NCBI GenBank assembly: GCA_050950345.1
Contig: JBMNHK010000002.1
Coordinates: 310,001-374,000 of the forward strand
DNA: 64,000 bases
DNA from: Pelotomaculum_C sp050950345
GTDB lineage: Bacteria > Bacillota > Desulfotomaculia > Desulfotomaculales > Pelotomaculaceae
Reading direction: 5' to 3'
The translations under genes and the position numbers were made by a program. Each line of letters opens with the position of its first letter. Within the stretch, counting starts at the first letter, position 1. The notes under the pieces were generated by a model. The model ran no database searches. It worked only from the letters and a program-made list of their open reading frames with translations, and was not told the DNA's origin. Positions 17,501 through 26,128 of the stretch are shown piece by piece.

Positions 17501-18090
17501 GCATTAAGAGAGTCACCACCCGCCGGGGTGATGCCATGGCCATTTTAGCAGTAGAAGATCTCATCGGCACCATAGAGGTCGTCGTCTTCCCCAGGCAGTA
17601 TCAAAAATATATTCTCGCTATACGGTTGGACGAGATTGTCCTGGTAAAAGGTAAGGTCAAAGAAAATGGCGAGGCGAAAAAGATCATCGTTGATGAGTTA
17701 ACAACTTTAGCGGCTCATCTGGGGGGAGAACTGCACCTCAAGCTGGACAGCCAGCAATCCCAGGTCTTAGAGCATGTTAAGCTGGTGTTGAAAAGCTTCA
17801 GAGGAGATTCTCCCGTGTTTCTCCATTTTGCCAAAGAAAAGAAGGTCATCAAGGCCGGCGAAGATTATAATGTCGATTTGTCCGGCGCGGCTGTGGGCAG
17901 GTTGGAAGAGCTTTTAGGGCGTGCCAGCGTAAAGGTCAAGCGGGTCATCGAGGATGACACCAGGGACAATCCACCTGAAGCAACTCCTGGAAATGTGCTC
18001 CAGGAGCCGGCTGCACCGCTGAAGATGCCGGCGCAACGACCTGTTGCACAGGCCAAACCAACTGCTTTTTTTAGTATTTTGGATCTATAA
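14545..18090 (+). CDS. dnaE: DNA polymerase III alpha subunit DnaE
   Basis: A 1181-residue replicative polymerase of the DnaE1 type. The N-terminal PHP domain begins at HLHVHTEYSLLDG. The polymerase core shows GPGRGSAAGSLVAYCL, PDIDIDICYERRG (catalytic aspartates) and GYGFNKSHSAAYALI. A C-terminal OB fold (GGLISGIKRVTTRRGDAMAI) and a short tail (ending FFSILDL) follow. The start is TTG with GAAAGGGCG upstream; the protein begins only two residues before the PHP motif, as in orthologues. It sits before accD as in many Firmicutes. Confidence 0.95.
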   Translation: MFVHLHVHTEYSLLDGAARINKVVAKARELGMPALAITDHGAMFGVVDFYKACRSAGVKPIIGCEVYVAPRTMDDRIPRVDDHLYHLVLLAENQEGYHNLLALVSLGYTRGFYYKPRVDKAALADYSKGLIALSGCVGGEVPSLILAGELQKARQAAETYREIFGPGNFFLELQDHGFAEQRTVNRELIKIHNETGIPLVATNDVHYVRKEDAANQDVLLAIQTGKSVDDPGRMKFQSAELYLKSEDEMSLLFGEHRQALQNTVEIAERCHIEMDFSQYFLPYFAVPEGYTADTYLEELCYQGAHRRYGEELSATVKNRLAYELGVIKQMGYSAYFLIVWDFIRFARQQDIPVGPGRGSAAGSLVAYCLSITNLDPLRYDLLFERFLNPERVSMPDIDIDICYERRGEVIDYVVQKYGVDRVSQIITFGTLAARAAIKDVGRALSMPYGEVDRVAKMVPAELHITIEKALNTTPELKEIYEGDDRIKKLLDTAAALEGMPRHASIHAAGVVITKEPLTHYLPLYKASDGPVTTQFPMGTVEELGLLKMDLLGLRTLTVIDDAVRMLEESQGIKLDIGSIPIDDPATYEMLSRGEAVGVFQLESSGMRAIMRELKPSVFGDIVALVALYRPGPLQSGMVTDFIKNKHGITETKYLHPKLEPILKDTYGVILYQEQVMRIASDLAGFSLGEADLLRRAMGKKKPEIIAGLRSQFVEGAGKNGVDAHVAGEIFDLMEKFAGYGFNKSHSAAYALITIQTAYLKANYPLPFMAALLTSVKDNTDKVAAYIEECRRMGIEVLPPDVNESKESFTVAGDKIRFGLAAVKNVGLGAVEAIIGTRQKYGYYQSFADFCRHLDTRVVNKRVLESLIKCGAFDSLGDRRAQLMGAVDMAMSLAQQSQRDRANGQLSFLDLVEDSEYNSVSLSLPDVGEFPESDLLAMEKETLGMYISGHPLAAYRAVLNRLASVSTAEVAELPDDSDVILGGLISGIKRVTTRRGDAMAILAVEDLIGTIEVVVFPRQYQKYILAIRLDEIVLVKGKVKENGEAKKIIVDELTTLAAHLGGELHLKLDSQQSQVLEHVKLVLKSFRGDSPVFLHFAKEKKVIKAGEDYNVDLSGAAVGRLEELLGRASVKVKRVIEDDTRDNPPEATPGNVLQEPAAPLKMPAQRPVAQAKPTAFFSILDL

Positions 18091-18304
18091 CGGCTGCGCA
18101 AGTCATTGCTTGTAAAATATGTTCCCCTATGATAATATGGAATTGTAATTAATTCCCTGATTAACGCACAAAGAATGGGATTAGTATCCAGGGCAAAAGC
18201 TCTGGATATACTTATATATTGACATATTGAAAAAAAGGATAACCAGATAATAGGGTAGAAAGATCACTTTATGGATGCTCAATTTGGAAGAGGAGGATAC
18301 TTTT

Positions 18305-18514
18305 GTGTGGACGGTGGTATATATTGCACCCGGCCTTAAAGAAGCTGAAAGGGTTAAAAAGCTTCTGTCAACTGAGGGTTTTTTAGTAAAGCTTAGAACA
18401 ATCGGCCTGTCTCAAACGGCTAATGATGCAAGCACGGTTGAAATACTGGTGCCGGAGTTGGAAGCGGGTGAGGCCATGGAAACGATCAATACTGCCTTAA
18501 AAAGTATTATCTGA
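18305..18514 (+). CDS. DUF2007-like small protein
   Basis: A 69-residue protein beginning at a GTG that is 8 bases after AGGAGG (18291-18296); an upstream ATG at 18275 precedes that site and is rejected. The sequence WTVVYIAPGLKEAERVKKLL followed by EILVPELEAGEAMETIN has the ferredoxin-like alternation of the DUF2007 putative signalling family. It ends just before accD and is likely cotranscribed with it. No function is established. The 214-base gap upstream includes a possible TTGTAA/TAATAT promoter near 18109-18137. Confidence 0.6.
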   Translation: MWTVVYIAPGLKEAERVKKLLSTEGFLVKLRTIGLSQTANDASTVEILVPELEAGEAMETINTALKSII

Positions 18515-18526
18515 GGAGTGTTTTTT

Positions 18527-19378
18527 TTGGTTCTAGATTTTTTTCGCAAGCAGAAATACATATCAGTGCAACCTGAAGCCGTTAACCGGGAAATCCCGGA
18601 AGGCATGTGGGTCAAATGCAGTCAGTGCAACGAAATAATTTTTAGCAAGGAACTGGAAAAGAATTTCAAGGTTTGCCGTAAATGCGGCTTCCATTTTCGG
18701 GCGACGGCTTATGAGCGGATTGCCATGACCCTGGATGAGGGTACCTTTGAAGAAATGGATGCCGATATGCAGCCTGCCAACCCATTAGAAAATGCTGAAT
18801 ATGCGGAAAAGCTGCAGTCTGCTCAAAGAAAGAGCGGTTTAAACGAATCGGTAGTCACAGGGCGCGGCGCCATTAGTGGTTTTCCTGTAGTTATTGTTGT
18901 TATGGACACCAATTTCATGATGGCCAGCATGGGCTCAGTTGCCGGGGAGAAAATCACCAGAGCTATTGAGGCAGCGGCTTTTGAACAAAAACCTTTGATT
19001 ATCTTTTCCGCTTCCGGCGGAGCCCGCATGCAGGAGGGCATCCTGTCTTTGATGCAGATGGCTAAAACCGCTGCCGCCCTTGATAAGCTGGAAAAGGCCG
19101 GGCAGTTGTTTATATCGGTAATGACCGATCCTACCACAGGCGGAGTCAGCGCCAGTTTTGCCGCCTTAGGGGACATAATAATTGCCGAGCCCAGAGCGCT
19201 GATAGGTTTTGCCGGCCAGCGGGTTATTGAACAGACTATCCGCCAAAAACTACCGGAAGGGTTTCAACGGGCGGAATTTTTAAAAAGCCATGGCTTTGTT
19301 GATCTGATTGTTGCCAGGACGGAGCTAAATGCCGCCTTGGCGAATATTTTAGAATTACACCTTAAGAGGGAGAAATAA
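18527..19378 (+). CDS. accD: Acetyl-CoA carboxylase carboxyltransferase subunit beta
   Basis: A 283-residue carboxyltransferase beta chain. The N-terminal zinc finger (CSQCNEIIF, then CRKCGFHF) is followed by the crotonase-like core with SASGGARMQEGILSLMQMAK and PTTGGVSASFA. It joins AccA to move the carboxyl group from biotin to acetyl-CoA for fatty acid synthesis. TTG at 18527 is chosen because GAGGAG (18513-18518) lies 8 bases before it; a GTG at 18518 overlaps that site. accA starts 2 bases after the stop. Confidence 0.94.
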   Translation: MVLDFFRKQKYISVQPEAVNREIPEGMWVKCSQCNEIIFSKELEKNFKVCRKCGFHFRATAYERIAMTLDEGTFEEMDADMQPANPLENAEYAEKLQSAQRKSGLNESVVTGRGAISGFPVVIVVMDTNFMMASMGSVAGEKITRAIEAAAFEQKPLIIFSASGGARMQEGILSLMQMAKTAAALDKLEKAGQLFISVMTDPTTGGVSASFAALGDIIIAEPRALIGFAGQRVIEQTIRQKLPEGFQRAEFLKSHGFVDLIVARTELNAALANILELHLKREK

Positions 19379-19379
19379 A

Positions 19380-20327
19380 ATGGCAGCTACTTTAGAATTC
19401 GAAAAGCCGCTAGAGGAGTTGGAGACCAAGATCGAAGAGCTAAGAAAATTTTCCAGCGAAAAAGGTATCGATCTCTCCAGGGAGATTGAAACACTGGAAA
19501 ACCGGGCCCTGGAGCTCCAAAAGTCGATTTACGGCAACCTGGATGCCTGGCAAAAAGTCCTTATTGCCAGGCATCCGGATCGTCCTAATGCGTATGATTA
19601 TATCAATTACCTGTTTACTGACTTCATAGAATTGCATGGGGATCGCAATTTCCGTGATGATCCGTCCATTGTTGGAGGGATCGGGCGGTTTAACGGGCAT
19701 GCTGTCACTGTGATATGCCATGTAAAGGGTAAAGACACCAAAGAAAACCTGGCCAGAAACTTCGGCATGGCCCATCCGGAAGGGTACCGCAAAGCTATGC
19801 GTCTGATGAAGCAGGCTGAAAAATTTAATCGTCCTATAATTACCCTGATCGATACGCCGGGAGCTTACCCCGGTATGGGCGCCGAGGAACGGGGACAACA
19901 TGATGCTATTGCGAGAAGCCTCTTTGTTATGGCAGGACTCAGGGTTCCCGTGGTCTCTGTCGTTATTGGTGAAGGGGGCAGCGGCGGGGCCCTGGCCTTT
20001 GGCGTAGGCAACCGGGTATTGATGCAGGAGCACGCCATCTACTCCGTGATTACACCGGAGGGTTTCGCCAGCATTCTATGGCGTGATTCCAGCCGTAACA
20101 AGGAGGCTGCCAGGACAATGAGAGTTACAGCCCAGGATCTCCTTTCTTTCAATGTCATCGATGAAATTATTCAGGAGCCGCTGGGCGGCGCTCACCGTGA
20201 CCCCAAAGCCGCAGCTGAATTGTTGAGCCAGGCGCTGACCCGGCATTTTAATGAATTGCTTAATATTGATGCGGATGTAATTGTAGAAGAAAGGTATAAA
20301 AAATTTAGAGCCATGGGAAACTTCTGA
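19380..20327 (+). CDS. accA: Acetyl-CoA carboxylase carboxyltransferase subunit alpha
   Basis: A 315-residue AccA. RHPDRPNAYDYINYLF, FIELHGDRNFRDD, IGRFNGHAV, TLIDTPGAYPGMGAEERGQ and GEGGSGGALAFGVGN are all typical of the alpha chain. It forms the carboxyltransferase tetramer with AccD, encoded 2 bases upstream. Biotin carboxylase and carrier genes are not in the window. Confidence 0.95.
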   Translation: MAATLEFEKPLEELETKIEELRKFSSEKGIDLSREIETLENRALELQKSIYGNLDAWQKVLIARHPDRPNAYDYINYLFTDFIELHGDRNFRDDPSIVGGIGRFNGHAVTVICHVKGKDTKENLARNFGMAHPEGYRKAMRLMKQAEKFNRPIITLIDTPGAYPGMGAEERGQHDAIARSLFVMAGLRVPVVSVVIGEGGSGGALAFGVGNRVLMQEHAIYSVITPEGFASILWRDSSRNKEAARTMRVTAQDLLSFNVIDEIIQEPLGGAHRDPKAAAELLSQALTRHFNELLNIDADVIVEERYKKFRAMGNF

Positions 20328-20392
20328 GTAGCCATTGTATTAAATATGGTGAGTTGCAATGGCGGCAATAACACCGCAGGGAGGTTTTGCTT

Positions 20393-21355
20393 TTGCAGAG
20401 GATTGCCTTGTTAACCAGCGGCGGAGACGCGCCGGGCATGAATCCCTGTATCAGAGCTGTTGTGCGCAAAGCAATTTACCATGGTATGGAAGTAATCGGG
20501 ATCAACCGCGGTTTCAATGGTTTTATAGAAGGGGACATGGGCCCCATGAACCTCAGCTCGGTGGGCGATATCGTCCACCGGGGAGGCACTATTCTGCATA
20601 CGGCCCGTTCGGAACAGTTTCTTACCCCGGAGGGGCGGGCTAAGGCTTACGCCAATGTGGAGAGATTTGGTGTTCAGGGACTGGTGGTAATTGGTGGTAA
20701 CGGTTCCATCAGCGGCGCCGGTGTTTTTAGCCGGGAGTACGATTTACCGGTGATCTGTGTGCCCTGTACCATCGATAATGATATACCCGGCATTGAGCAG
20801 ACTATCGGTTTTGACACAGCCCTTAATACTGTTCTGGAAGCCATTGATAAAATCAGGGATACGGCGACTTCTCATGAACGAACCTTCATTATTGAGGTTA
20901 TGGGCAGAAGAAATGGGTCCATAGCTCTTGCTACCGGTTTGGCCGGCGGCGCCGAATCCACCCTGATTCCCGAAGTCCCTTTTGATTATGAGGACATCTG
21001 CCAGCGCCTGCTGCGCGGTTACCGCCGTGGTAAGGTGCACAGTATTATTGTTGTAGCGGAAGGTGCTGCCAGCGGTATAGAAGTAGGGCAGCAGATTAGA
21101 GAGATTACGGGATTTGATACCAAAGTGACGATTTTAGGCCATCTCCAGCGGGGAGGTTCCCCGACGGCAACCGACCGGATCCTGGCCAGCCGTTTGGGCG
21201 CCAAGGCGGTAGAGCTGCTGATGGCGGGAGAGACGAGAAAGGTAGTCGGTGTTAAAGACAATCAAGTCGTTGGGGTTGATATCGACGAAGCATTGGCCGG
21301 CTCCAGCAACATCGACCTGTTATTATACGATTTGGCCGGCATCCTTTCGATTTAA
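20393..21355 (+). CDS. pfkA: 6-phosphofructokinase
   Basis: A 320-residue PfkA. LLTSGGDAPGMN opens the protein, TIDNDIPG carries the catalytic Asp, and MGRRNGSIAL and GHLQRGGSPTATDR form the fructose-6-phosphate and effector sites. TTG at 20393 lies 8 bases after AGGGAGG; an earlier TTG at 20387 is too close. Two active-site positions differ from the textbook ATP enzyme: the GGDGS loop reads GGNGS and the residue before TIDND is Cys in PCTIDND instead of Gly. Phosphoryl donor preference (ATP or pyrophosphate) is therefore not certain. pyk follows directly. Confidence 0.9.
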   Translation: MQRIALLTSGGDAPGMNPCIRAVVRKAIYHGMEVIGINRGFNGFIEGDMGPMNLSSVGDIVHRGGTILHTARSEQFLTPEGRAKAYANVERFGVQGLVVIGGNGSISGAGVFSREYDLPVICVPCTIDNDIPGIEQTIGFDTALNTVLEAIDKIRDTATSHERTFIIEVMGRRNGSIALATGLAGGAESTLIPEVPFDYEDICQRLLRGYRRGKVHSIIVVAEGAASGIEVGQQIREITGFDTKVTILGHLQRGGSPTATDRILASRLGAKAVELLMAGETRKVVGVKDNQVVGVDIDEALAGSSNIDLLLYDLAGILSI

Positions 21356-21368
21356 GGGGGCGAGTGTA

Positions 21369-23123
21369 TTGCGGCGTTCTAAAATAGTTTGTACCATCGG
21401 CCCTGCTTCAGACCATCCGGACATGCTGAAAAAAATGATTCTGGCCGGGATGAATGTAGCCCGCCTGAATTTCTCCCACGGCACCCATGAGGAGCATGGC
21501 CGGCGTGCGGCAGCAGTGCGCCGGGCAGCTGCTGAAGTAGGCGCCAATGTAGCTATTATGCTGGATACGAAAGGGCCGGAAATACGAATTGGTCATTTTA
21601 AGGACGAGCCGGTTTTCCTGACCGGGAATGCTACTGTAACCCTTACTACAGATGAGATAGAGGGCGATAGCCAGCGCATACCTGTTACCTATAAGGGGTT
21701 GCCCGGCGACGTCAAAGAAGGCGACGCCATATTAATTGCCGATGGTTTGATCAAACTGGAAGTATTATCCACCACGGCAACGGAAGTAATGTGCCGGGTG
21801 GTTAATGGGGGTAAGCTTACCAGTCAGAAGGGCATTAATCTGCCGGGTATAAAAGTGAATCTCCCTGCCGTCACACAGAAGGATATCCAGGATATAACCT
21901 TCGGAGTTGAGCAGGGTTTTGATTTTATCGCCGCTTCTTTTATCAGAAGGGCTTCCGATGTCCTGGCCATTCGCCAGGTGTTGGAGGAACTGGGCTCAAA
22001 TATAAATATTATATCCAAAATAGAAAGCAGACAGGCAGTCAACAATCTTGATGAAATCATCAGCGTTTCCGATGGGATTATGGTGGCCCGGGGTGATCTT
22101 GGGGTAGAGATCCCTGTTGAAGAAGTGCCGCTGGTACAAAAAGATATTATCAAACGCTGCAATCTCCTGGGTAAACCGGTTGTCACGGCTACTCAGATGC
22201 TGGATTCCATGATCAACAACCCGCGCCCTACCCGTGCTGAAGCCAGTGATGTAGCCAATGCGATTTTTGACGGTACGGATGCGATCATGCTTTCCGGCGA
22301 AACAGCAGCCGGCAAATACCCGCTGGAGTCGGTAGTCATGATGGCACGGATCGCTGAACGGGCTGAAACATCATTGCGTTATGAAGACGTGCTGGCGAAA
22401 AAAAGCAGCCCGCTGCCTCAGCACACGGTAACAGACGCCATCAGCTTTGCCACATGTTCCAGCGCCCATTACCTGGGGGCTGCCGCCATTATCACCACTA
22501 CAGCTTCCGGCCATACAGCCAAGATGGTGGCTAAATACCGGCCGGCTACGCCGATAATCGCGGTAACGCCCAACGAGGATGTGATGAGGAAACTGGCGCT
22601 GACCTGGGGGGTCAAACCCCTGTTGACCACGCACAAAAACAGCACGGATGAAATGATGGAGGTTGCCGTGGAAGCTGCCCTGCGGGCCGGCCTGGTCAAG
22701 GGCGGCGACTTGATTATTTTTACGGCCGGGGTGCCTGCCGGAGTGCAGGGAACCACTAACCTGCTGCGTGTCCACACGATTGCAGAAGTCTTGGCCCGTG
22801 GTGTCGGCATCGGGCGGGAAGCGGTAACCGGCACGACACGGGTAGTGGCCAGTGCGTCTGAAGCGCTGCAAAAAGTGCAGCAGGGCGATATCCTGGTGGC
22901 AAAGTCCACTACCAGTGAATATATTCCTGCCATACAAAAGGCCGCTGCCGTTATTACAGAGGCAGGCGGCTTGACCTCCCATGCAGCGATAGTCTGCATG
23001 GAGTTCGGCATACCGGTTGTGGTAAATGTTGGCTCCGCTACCCAGGTCATACCTGACGGAGTCCTTGTAACCGTAGACGGTCAGCGCGGCTTGATTTATA
23101 AAGGAGCGGCCAGAGTCCTTTAA
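21369..23123 (+). CDS. pyk: Pyruvate kinase with C-terminal PEP-utilising domain
   Basis: A 584-residue pyruvate kinase. RRSKIVCTIGPAS starts the barrel, and the active site is seen in ISKIESRQAVNN, MVARGDLGVEIP and PVVTATQMLDSM. After the usual catalytic and effector domains it carries the extra swivelling PEP-utiliser domain (GGLTSHAAIVCMEFGIPVVV) found in many Bacillota enzymes. The TTG at 21369 follows AAGGGGG at the end of pfkA; an in-frame GTG at 21249 lies inside pfkA and is rejected. It completes the accD-accA-pfkA-pyk block. Confidence 0.94.
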   Translation: MRRSKIVCTIGPASDHPDMLKKMILAGMNVARLNFSHGTHEEHGRRAAAVRRAAAEVGANVAIMLDTKGPEIRIGHFKDEPVFLTGNATVTLTTDEIEGDSQRIPVTYKGLPGDVKEGDAILIADGLIKLEVLSTTATEVMCRVVNGGKLTSQKGINLPGIKVNLPAVTQKDIQDITFGVEQGFDFIAASFIRRASDVLAIRQVLEELGSNINIISKIESRQAVNNLDEIISVSDGIMVARGDLGVEIPVEEVPLVQKDIIKRCNLLGKPVVTATQMLDSMINNPRPTRAEASDVANAIFDGTDAIMLSGETAAGKYPLESVVMMARIAERAETSLRYEDVLAKKSSPLPQHTVTDAISFATCSSAHYLGAAAIITTTASGHTAKMVAKYRPATPIIAVTPNEDVMRKLALTWGVKPLLTTHKNSTDEMMEVAVEAALRAGLVKGGDLIIFTAGVPAGVQGTTNLLRVHTIAEVLARGVGIGREAVTGTTRVVASASEALQKVQQGDILVAKSTTSEYIPAIQKAAAVITEAGGLTSHAAIVCMEFGIPVVVNVGSATQVIPDGVLVTVDGQRGLIYKGAARVL

Positions 23124-23140
23124 AACCGGATTAATAATGA

Positions 23141-23184
23141 TCCTCCCTGGGGGTATCCTAATGGTACCGGAGGGGGGATTTTTT
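23141..23184 (+). terminator. Terminator whose right arm contains the dedA ribosome site
   Basis: TCCTCCC at 23141-23147 pairs with GGGGGGA at 23172-23178 and GGTA (23152) with TACC (23165), followed by T6. The 3' arm is also the Shine-Dalgarno sequence for dedA at 23186, so folding would both stop transcription and hide that site. Confidence 0.7.
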
Positions 23185-23185
23185 A

Positions 23186-23788
23186 TTGTCCGATGCTATT
23201 CTCTCTTACCTTTCAAGCCTGGGTCTGTTCGGGCTGATGGGGGGCGTTTTCATAGAATCCATGGGTGTGCCCTTCCCTGGCGGCATCATGGTTATTCTGA
23301 CCGGTTTCCTGGTGCAGCAGGGACACCTGGAGTTTTTCAGCGCCTTATTGGTCACCTTTATGGGTTATACTGCCGGTTCGGTGACCGCTTATTACATCGG
23401 CCGCTATCTCGGCCAGCCTTTATTTGCCCGGCTCAGCTTCCTGCTGCATATTGCCCCGGAACGGTTTGCCCAGGCTCAGTCCCTGCTGGACAGCTCTGCT
23501 CCGGCATTTATTGTCTTTGGCCGCTTTCTGCCCGGTCTAAGCAACCTGACCCCGTATATAGCAGGAGTGAGCCGCATAAGCCTAATGTATTTTTTGTTCT
23601 ATAATACCATTTTTACACTTGGCTGGGGTGTTCTCTATCTTTTACTGGGCATGTTTTTTGGTCATAACTACCAGCTCATCGCGCCATATATCAATGTCAG
23701 TTTGCCGCTGGTGGGCCTGGGGTTATTGTTGATCTGTCTGTCCTATATTTATATCAGAAAACGTTTGCGCCATAAGATCGACAACTGA
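23186..23788 (+). CDS. DedA-family membrane protein
   Basis: A 200-residue integral membrane protein of the DedA/SNARE-associated family. FIESMGVPFPGGIMVI and the later GRFLPGLSNLTPYIAGVSR are the hallmark re-entrant segments with conserved Pro, Glu and Arg. Members help flip undecaprenyl phosphate or phosphatidylethanolamine in other bacteria; the substrate here is unknown. Translation starts at TTG 23186, 8 bases after GGAGGGGGG. A terminator separates it from pyk. Confidence 0.85.
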   Translation: MSDAILSYLSSLGLFGLMGGVFIESMGVPFPGGIMVILTGFLVQQGHLEFFSALLVTFMGYTAGSVTAYYIGRYLGQPLFARLSFLLHIAPERFAQAQSLLDSSAPAFIVFGRFLPGLSNLTPYIAGVSRISLMYFLFYNTIFTLGWGVLYLLLGMFFGHNYQLIAPYINVSLPLVGLGLLLICLSYIYIRKRLRHKIDN

Positions 23789-23827
23789 TGGCAAATTGCT
23801 CTAAAAATAGAGATTGGAAATGAGCTT

Positions 23828-24544
23828 ATGATTTTAACAATAATACGCACATTAATTTTGTTTACCGTAGTAGTAGTGGCCTTGAGGATCATGGGCAAAA
23901 GGCAAATCGGCCAGCTGCAGCCTTATGAACTCGTTGTGATTATCCTTCTTTCCGAGCTGGCCGCCATTCCAATGGAAGATAGCGGCATCCCTCTTGTGAG
24001 CGGCTTACTGCCGATCCTGACCCTGGTTGTGGCAGAAGTAACCCTGTCCTTCATTGCCTTGAAAAGCTTAAAAGCCAGAAACTTTTTGGGCGGCACTCCT
24101 GTGGTCGTAGTTGAAAACGGCAAATTAATGGAAACGGAGATGCGTAAGGCCCGTTATAACATCAATGACTTACTGGAAGAATTAAGGGCCAAGGATTATC
24201 ACAATATTTCCGATATTGAATTTGCTATTTTGGAAACTTCCGGCCGCTTAAGTGTCATCCCCAAGTCACAGAAAAGGCCCTTGATGCCTCAGGATCTCAA
24301 TATAGCCACCTCGTACGAGGGGATGTCCCTACCCCTGGTTATTGATGGGGAGCTGGTGCAAAAAAATCTGCAGCAAGCCCGGCTTGACGCCAGCTGGCTC
24401 AATAATGAGCTGGCAAAATTCGGCGTCAAAGGATATAGAGACGTCTTATTCGCCAGTTTAGACACGGCAGGCAATCTTTTTTGTCAGGTCAAAGCAAAAG
24501 CACCAAAAACCAAAAGCACAAAAAACGAAAGCACAATAACCTGA
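23828..24544 (+). CDS. DUF421 (YetF-like) membrane protein
   Basis: A 238-residue protein with about three N-terminal membrane helices (residues 4-80), including RIMGKRQIGQLQPYELVVIILLSE-like sequence typical of YetF. Two copies of the soluble DUF421 beta-alpha fold follow. The function is unknown. The DUF4363 gene 13 bases downstream is its usual partner in Bacillota. The C-terminal tail is Lys/Thr-rich and low in complexity. Confidence 0.83.
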   Translation: MILTIIRTLILFTVVVVALRIMGKRQIGQLQPYELVVIILLSELAAIPMEDSGIPLVSGLLPILTLVVAEVTLSFIALKSLKARNFLGGTPVVVVENGKLMETEMRKARYNINDLLEELRAKDYHNISDIEFAILETSGRLSVIPKSQKRPLMPQDLNIATSYEGMSLPLVIDGELVQKNLQQARLDASWLNNELAKFGVKGYRDVLFASLDTAGNLFCQVKAKAPKTKSTKNESTIT

Positions 24545-24557
24545 GCCGGAGGTAAAA

Positions 24558-24938
24558 ATGAGGTTACTGGCAGCTCTCTTAGCAATATTCTTTTCAGTTA
24601 TTGGCCTTGGATTTTGGACAAATAACCAGCTGCAACAATCGGCTGATGAACTGATGATCAATATTGACCTGATCTATGAGGAGATCAACCTGGGCCAATG
24701 GGAAAGCGCCATGCGTTACACCGAGCAGCTGGAACAGAAATGGGAACAAAAGATACAATGGTGGCCGGTCTTTCTGGATCACCAGGAAATAGATTATATT
24801 GATTTTGCCATCGCCAAAAACAAGGAGTATGTCGCTGCTCAAAACACGCCTTTAGCCTTAGGCCAGCTTTCGGAAATGAGACGGATGATCAAACATATAC
24901 CTGAAAAAGGAGCTATCAACATCACTAACATATTTTAA
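24558..24938 (+). CDS. DUF4363-family protein
   Basis: A 126-residue protein with an N-terminal hydrophobic segment (LLAALLAIFFSVIGLGFW) that probably anchors it outside the membrane. A helical region with Trp-rich stretches (WESAMRYTEQLEQKWEQKIQ) follows. Its length, N-terminal anchor and position just after DUF421 fit DUF4363. GGAGG lies 7 bases before the ATG. No enzymatic function is known. The 214-base gap that follows shows no clear gene. Confidence 0.7.
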   Translation: MRLLAALLAIFFSVIGLGFWTNNQLQQSADELMINIDLIYEEINLGQWESAMRYTEQLEQKWEQKIQWWPVFLDHQEIDYIDFAIAKNKEYVAAQNTPLALGQLSEMRRMIKHIPEKGAINITNIF

Positions 24939-25152
24939 CAGTCTCAGCTGTCACAATCATTCATTTCCTGCATATATTGTCATTGACATCTGGGATATTA
25001 AGATTTAGACTGGTATTTAAACCAGTTGGAGCACCTTCTTCACCCGCAATAATCGACTATATTGCCACGGCTTGCACTATTAGTGAGCCGGGGCATTTGT
25101 ATTTTTGGGCTAAATGAGAATGATTACTGCTCTCTAAAAGTGAGGTATTTTT

Positions 25153-26046
25153 ATGGATGAAAAGTCCCGGGTAGCATTGCTATCTGTCGGTTCAAACACC
25201 TGTCTTACCCTGGGCAAGCTGACAGTTGGCCTGATGATGGGTTCTGTCAGCGTCATATCGGAAGCAGTTCATTCAGGCCTGGATTTAGTGGCAGCGATAA
25301 TTGCCTTTATTGCCGTTAAGATGGCAGCCAAACCGGCTGATGAAAGGCATAACTATGGGCACGGCAAGTTTGAGAACCTTGCCGGCATCATAGAGGCCAT
25401 GTTGATCCTGGTTGCAGGGATAATGATTATTTATCATGCCGTGCCGAAATTAAAAGGTGACGTGGCCATTGAAAGCCTTGGTTTAGGGGTTGCGGTAATG
25501 GGTGTATCTGCGCTAGTTAACCTGTTAGTGGCCAGAAAACTTTTAAATACGGCGAAGAAAACGGATTCACCGGCTCTGGCAGCCGACGGCTGGCACCTGA
25601 TGACGGATGTTTATACATCCCTGGGGGTTTTTGTGGGCCTGGGGGCTATCCACCTGACAGGGTTAACCATCCTGGACCCCATCATCGCCATCCTGGTTGC
25701 ACTGCTAATTATTAAGACGGCCTTTAAATTGATCTGGGACTCAGTGTGCAATATCCTGGATACCCGTCTGCCCATAGCTGAGGAGCGCCTGATCGAGGAA
25801 GTCCTGAGCAAATATGCCGGAGAATACCTGGATTACCATGCGCTGCGCACCAGAAAAGCAGGCAGCGACAGGTATGTGGACTTACACCTGGTGGTACCCA
25901 AATACCAGAATATCAATGAGGTGCATAACCTCTGCGATCGCATAGAAGATGAGCTGAAGAGGCAGCTGCCTAATGTGCAAACCCTCATTCATACTGAACC
26001 CTGCGCCGGTCATTGTGAAGAGATATGGCGATTGATTAAAGATTAA
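25153..26046 (+). CDS. Cation diffusion facilitator (CDF) transporter
   Basis: A 297-residue CDF protein that would export Zn2+, Fe2+ or Mn2+ in exchange for protons. Helix II carries EAVHSGLDLVAA and helix V carries DGWHLMTDVYTS, the two metal-site motifs. About six membrane helices are followed by a cytosolic ferredoxin-like domain ending in HTEPCAGHCEE. The metal cannot be named from these motifs alone. Its own ribosome site (AAAGTGAGG) precedes the ATG. Confidence 0.9.
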   Translation: MDEKSRVALLSVGSNTCLTLGKLTVGLMMGSVSVISEAVHSGLDLVAAIIAFIAVKMAAKPADERHNYGHGKFENLAGIIEAMLILVAGIMIIYHAVPKLKGDVAIESLGLGVAVMGVSALVNLLVARKLLNTAKKTDSPALAADGWHLMTDVYTSLGVFVGLGAIHLTGLTILDPIIAILVALLIIKTAFKLIWDSVCNILDTRLPIAEERLIEEVLSKYAGEYLDYHALRTRKAGSDRYVDLHLVVPKYQNINEVHNLCDRIEDELKRQLPNVQTLIHTEPCAGHCEEIWRLIKD

Positions 26047-26128
26047 ACCCTTTTCCATAACCATTTTTACCCCTCCAGCATAAAATTAAATCAGGTATTG
26101 ATCCACATAAGGGGAGGGGTGTAATAAA

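Noticed and set aside
21249..21368. N-terminal extension of pyruvate kinase
   Set aside because: It lies inside pfkA; the family start is at the TTG at 21369 with a ribosome site.
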